DNA from: Betaproteobacteria bacterium
GTDB taxonomy: Bacteria > Pseudomonadota > Gammaproteobacteria > Burkholderiales > SG8-39
Length of the DNA: 7,700 bases
Direction of reading: 5' to 3'
Assembly (NCBI GenBank): GCA_019245555.1
Contig: JAFARH010000062.1
Span: 1 to 7,700, forward strand
Notes under the pieces: generated by a model
The model's database searches: none
What the model saw: the letters and a program-made list of their open reading frames with translations, nothing else
Told to the model about the DNA's origin: nothing
Shown: positions 5,731-7,700 of the stretch, piece after piece
Position numbering within the stretch: the first letter of the stretch is position 1
Layout: each line of letters begins with the position of its first letter
Position numbers and translations under genes: made by a program

Positions 5731-6960
5731 GTTGATCGACCGAGCAGCGCGCACGCCCGAGCGCACGGCAGCTTCGAGAGTCGGAGGATATTCCGGATCG
5801 GTGTAGTCGCCAGCGAAACTGATGCCGTCAGTTGCGACGGGTATCGGCTTTGCGCCGGGCGAGCAGGTGATGGTGGCGCGCTTTTCGGCGATCACGCGGG
5901 ACCAGGCCGGTTGCTCGCTAACCAGGTGCGCGGCCGCGAGCTCGCGGTGGCAGCGCTCCGCCAGCTCATCGAGCGAAAGCTGCTGGTGATCGCCTTGCGC
6001 GCTGATCACGCACGCGAGGCGTCCCTTCTCGCCGAGGAGCGCGCCGCGGTCGAACACCCACTGCACGAGCCCGTCCGCGAGGCCGATCATCGGAATCGGC
6101 AGGGCGACGTGTTCTCCATATTGGAGGTAGCACGTATAGATCGGCTGGTACGAGTACTCGGGCGCATCCGGCAGCACCGTCTTCAATTGGTGCGGGCCGA
6201 CTGCCACGATCACCCGGTCGAACGACTGGCGCAGCGCACCGAGATCCTTCACCGGTGATTGCAGGCGGATCTCGCCGCCGTGCGAGCGCACGTACTCGGC
6301 CGCCGGCTCGGGAAAGAGGCGCGACAGGTCGACGCGTGGCAGGAGCAGATCGCTGGCATCGCCTGTGCCCCCGAGCGTGTCACGCAGCACGGCGAGGAAC
6401 GTGTTTGCAGACGCGAGCTCCGGTGGGGTGTTCAATGCGGAGACGCAGAGCGGCAACCACATGTAGTGCGCAATACGTCCGTTCTGCTGATGGCGCGCAA
6501 GGAGCTCGGTGACGGAGACGTCGGCGGCGAGATGGAAGTTCGTCTCCTTGAGATGCGCCATGAACTTCGCCGCGCCGAGGCGCTCGCTCAATGGAATGCC
6601 GCGCGCCAACAGCAGGCCCCCGGCCAAGCCCAATGGGTTGGGCAGCCCAAGGCGGCGGAAATGGAAGCGCGTCGTGTAACGAATCTCCAGCGGCATCCGC
6701 ATTAAGGCGGTCTTCGGCACGCCAACCGTGTGCATGAGCCGATAGATCTCGGTATAGGCGCCGATCAGGATGTGCTGGCCGTTGTCGAGCTCGTTGCCTT
6801 GCCCGTCGGATGTGATGCGGATGCGCCTGGCGCGTCCGCCGGGCACGGGACCGGATTCAAAGACGGTGGCACGAACGCCGCGCTCGGCGAGCGCGACAGC
6901 TGCCGCCATGCCGGCGTAGCCAGCGCCGACGACTGCTACGCCGCGACCCAGGTTCGCCAC
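5728..6960 (-). CDS. hpnE: HpnE, FAD-dependent hydroxysqualene dehydroxylase
   Basis: A 410-residue flavoprotein of the squalene-associated FAD-dependent oxidoreductase family, related to phytoene desaturases. HpnE reduces hydroxysqualene to squalene, the last step of the HpnC-HpnD-HpnE route that replaces squalene synthase in many bacteria. An N-terminal Rossmann motif GAGYAG (12-17) with acidic Glu35 (VFES) and GGRAR (41-45) binds FAD. DNGQHILIGAY (59-69) is typical of HpnE. The C-terminal FAD contact is FAGDYTD (382-388), followed by PPTLEAAVRSG (392-402). The start is GTG at 6960: an in-frame stop at 6973-6975 leaves no other common start, and the Rossmann strand begins seven residues in. 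It overlaps hpnD by 25 bp and lacks a strong Shine-Dalgarno, implying coupling to hpnD translation. Carotenoid desaturases are the nearest alternative, but the hpnD neighbour argues against that. Confidence 0.94.
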   Translation of the reverse strand: MANLGRGVAVVGAGYAGMAAAVALAERGVRATVFESGPVPGGRARRIRITSDGQGNELDNGQHILIGAYTEIYRLMHTVGVPKTALMRMPLEIRYTTRFHFRRLGLPNPLGLAGGLLLARGIPLSERLGAAKFMAHLKETNFHLAADVSVTELLARHQQNGRIAHYMWLPLCVSALNTPPELASANTFLAVLRDTLGGTGDASDLLLPRVDLSRLFPEPAAEYVRSHGGEIRLQSPVKDLGALRQSFDRVIVAVGPHQLKTVLPDAPEYSYQPIYTCYLQYGEHVALPIPMIGLADGLVQWVFDRGALLGEKGRLACVISAQGDHQQLSLDELAERCHRELAAAHLVSEQPAWSRVIAEKRATITCSPGAKPIPVATDGISFAGDYTDPEYPPTLEAAVRSGVRAARSIN

Positions 6961-7700
6961 GCGATCCAGAATTTACGCAGAGGAGTGAGCGACGTACGTC
7001 GCGTGAGGACCTGGAAGCCCTCGCGCTGTATTTCGTTGAGCAGCGTGCGATAGATCGCCGCCATGATGAGACCAGGCCGTTGCGCGCGTCGATCTTCGGC
7101 TGGGAGCGAGGACATCGCTCTCTCGTAGTAGTCGAGCGCGCGCTTGGCTTCGAACTCCATGAGTGAGCGGAACGCGGGCGTCTCCTTTGACTGGAGGACG
7201 TCTGCCGCCGGGACGCCGAAGCGTTGAAGATCTTCGACCGGCAGATAGAGGCGATTCTTGCGCGCGTCTTCGCCGACGTCGCGGATGATGTTGGTGAGCT
7301 GGAAAGCGATGCCTAGGTTCTTCGCATATTCGAGTGTGCGCTCATCGCGGTAGCCGAAGATGCTCGCCGCAAGGAGCCCGACGACCCCCGCCACATGGAA
7401 GCAGTAGCGCTCGAGTCCGGTCCAATCGAGGTAGCGCGTCTGCCGCAGATCCATCTCCATGCCGTCGATGATCTGGTTCAGCCGTTCAGCGGTGATGGTG
7501 AAGGGCTTGAGATGCGGCTCCAGCGCTCGCGCGACAGGATGGTTAGGCTTGCCGGCGAAGAGATTCGCGATCTCGCCGCGCCACCAGGCGAGCTTTGCCG
7601 CAGCGACTTGCGGATCGAGCCCTTCGTCGACCACGTCGTCGACCTCGCGGCAGAACGCATAGAGCGCGGTAATGGCGCGCCGGCGCTCGGGCGGAAGGAA
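6936..7700 (-). CDS. hpnD: HpnD, presqualene diphosphate synthase (5' end outside window)
   Basis: The visible 254 codons are open to the right edge, so the true start lies past 7700; the GTG at 7634 is internal. HpnD condenses two farnesyl diphosphates to presqualene diphosphate, feeding HpnC and HpnE. The edge frame begins FLPPERRRAITALYAFCREV and runs directly into the first Asp-rich, Mg-diphosphate-binding motif DDVVDE (visible residues 21-26). The second is in NIIRDVGED (137-145), followed by ARKNRLYLPVEDLQRFGV (146-163), the typical HpnD sequence. Probably only 20-30 N-terminal residues are missing. The gene ends inside hpnE (25-bp overlap). In known hopanoid clusters hpnC precedes hpnD, so hpnC is expected just beyond the window. 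A phytoene synthase or HpnC is the alternative; the second-motif sequence and the hpnE neighbour favour HpnD. Confidence 0.92.
   Translation of the reverse strand, partial: FLPPERRRAITALYAFCREVDDVVDEGLDPQVAAAKLAWWRGEIANLFAGKPNHPVARALEPHLKPFTITAERLNQIIDGMEMDLRQTRYLDWTGLERYCFHVAGVVGLLAASIFGYRDERTLEYAKNLGIAFQLTNIIRDVGEDARKNRLYLPVEDLQRFGVPAADVLQSKETPAFRSLMEFEAKRALDYYERAMSSLPAEDRRAQRPGLIMAAIYRTLLNEIQREGFQVLTRRTSLTPLRKFWIAWRTWVAA

Noticed and set aside
5170..6258. Plus-strand open frame of 362 codons opposite the aldo/keto reductase and hpnE
   Set aside because: Antisense to two well-supported genes, biased Arg/Ala/Glu composition, and no recognisable motif.
6628..6650. Triple GCCCAA / TTGGGC / GCCCAA repeat resembling a hairpin array
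   Set aside because: It lies inside hpnE and encodes the Leu-Gly-Leu-Pro-Asn-Pro-Leu-Gly stretch on the minus strand; repeated Leu, Pro and Gly codons explain it.
7459..7662. Plus-strand 67-codon open frame near the right edge
   Set aside because: Antisense to hpnD next to its DDVVDE motif, Ser/Arg-rich, no features of its own.

Overview
The window is a GC-rich (roughly 60-65 % by eye), densely packed chromosomal segment with no tRNA, rRNA, CRISPR, insertion sequence or phage signal. The gene content and order (rimI-udg, lplT divergent from alr-radA, and an hpnD-hpnE squalene module) point to a betaproteobacterium that makes hopanoids. That placement rests on recalled gene order and protein motifs, not on a search.

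Layout from left to right. Bases 1-840 (+) hold the 3' end of rimI (ribosomal-protein-alanine acetyltransferase) and a family 4 Fe-S uracil-DNA glycosylase, joined by a GTGA stop/start overlap. Bases 837-2132 (-) hold lplT, a lysophospholipid transporter that converges on udg; both stop codons lie in one CTAG. A 62-bp divergent intergenic region (2133-2194) with a small perfect hairpin separates lplT from alr (2195-3265, +), which is joined by TAATG to radA (3265-4620, +). A 63-bp convergent spacer (4621-4683) with two weak hairpins follows. The rest of the window is one minus-strand operon: hpnD (5' end beyond the window) overlaps hpnE, which is followed after 9 bp by an aldo-keto reductase whose Shine-Dalgarno sequence overlaps the hpnE stop codon.

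How the genes work together. HpnD and HpnE carry out later steps from farnesyl diphosphate to squalene (presqualene diphosphate, then hydroxysqualene by HpnC, then squalene), the precursor of hopanoids. The aldo-keto reductase is translated from the same message but has no established hopanoid role. Alr supplies D-alanine for peptidoglycan, RadA processes recombination intermediates, Udg removes uracil from DNA, RimI acetylates ribosomal protein S18, and LplT flips lysophospholipids inward for repair.

Nothing here looks like a new defence or mobile system; this is mostly housekeeping DNA. The points most worth a second look are the aldo-keto reductase coupled to hpnE, the GTG starts at four of six visible gene starts, and the hairpin in the lplT-alr intergenic region.
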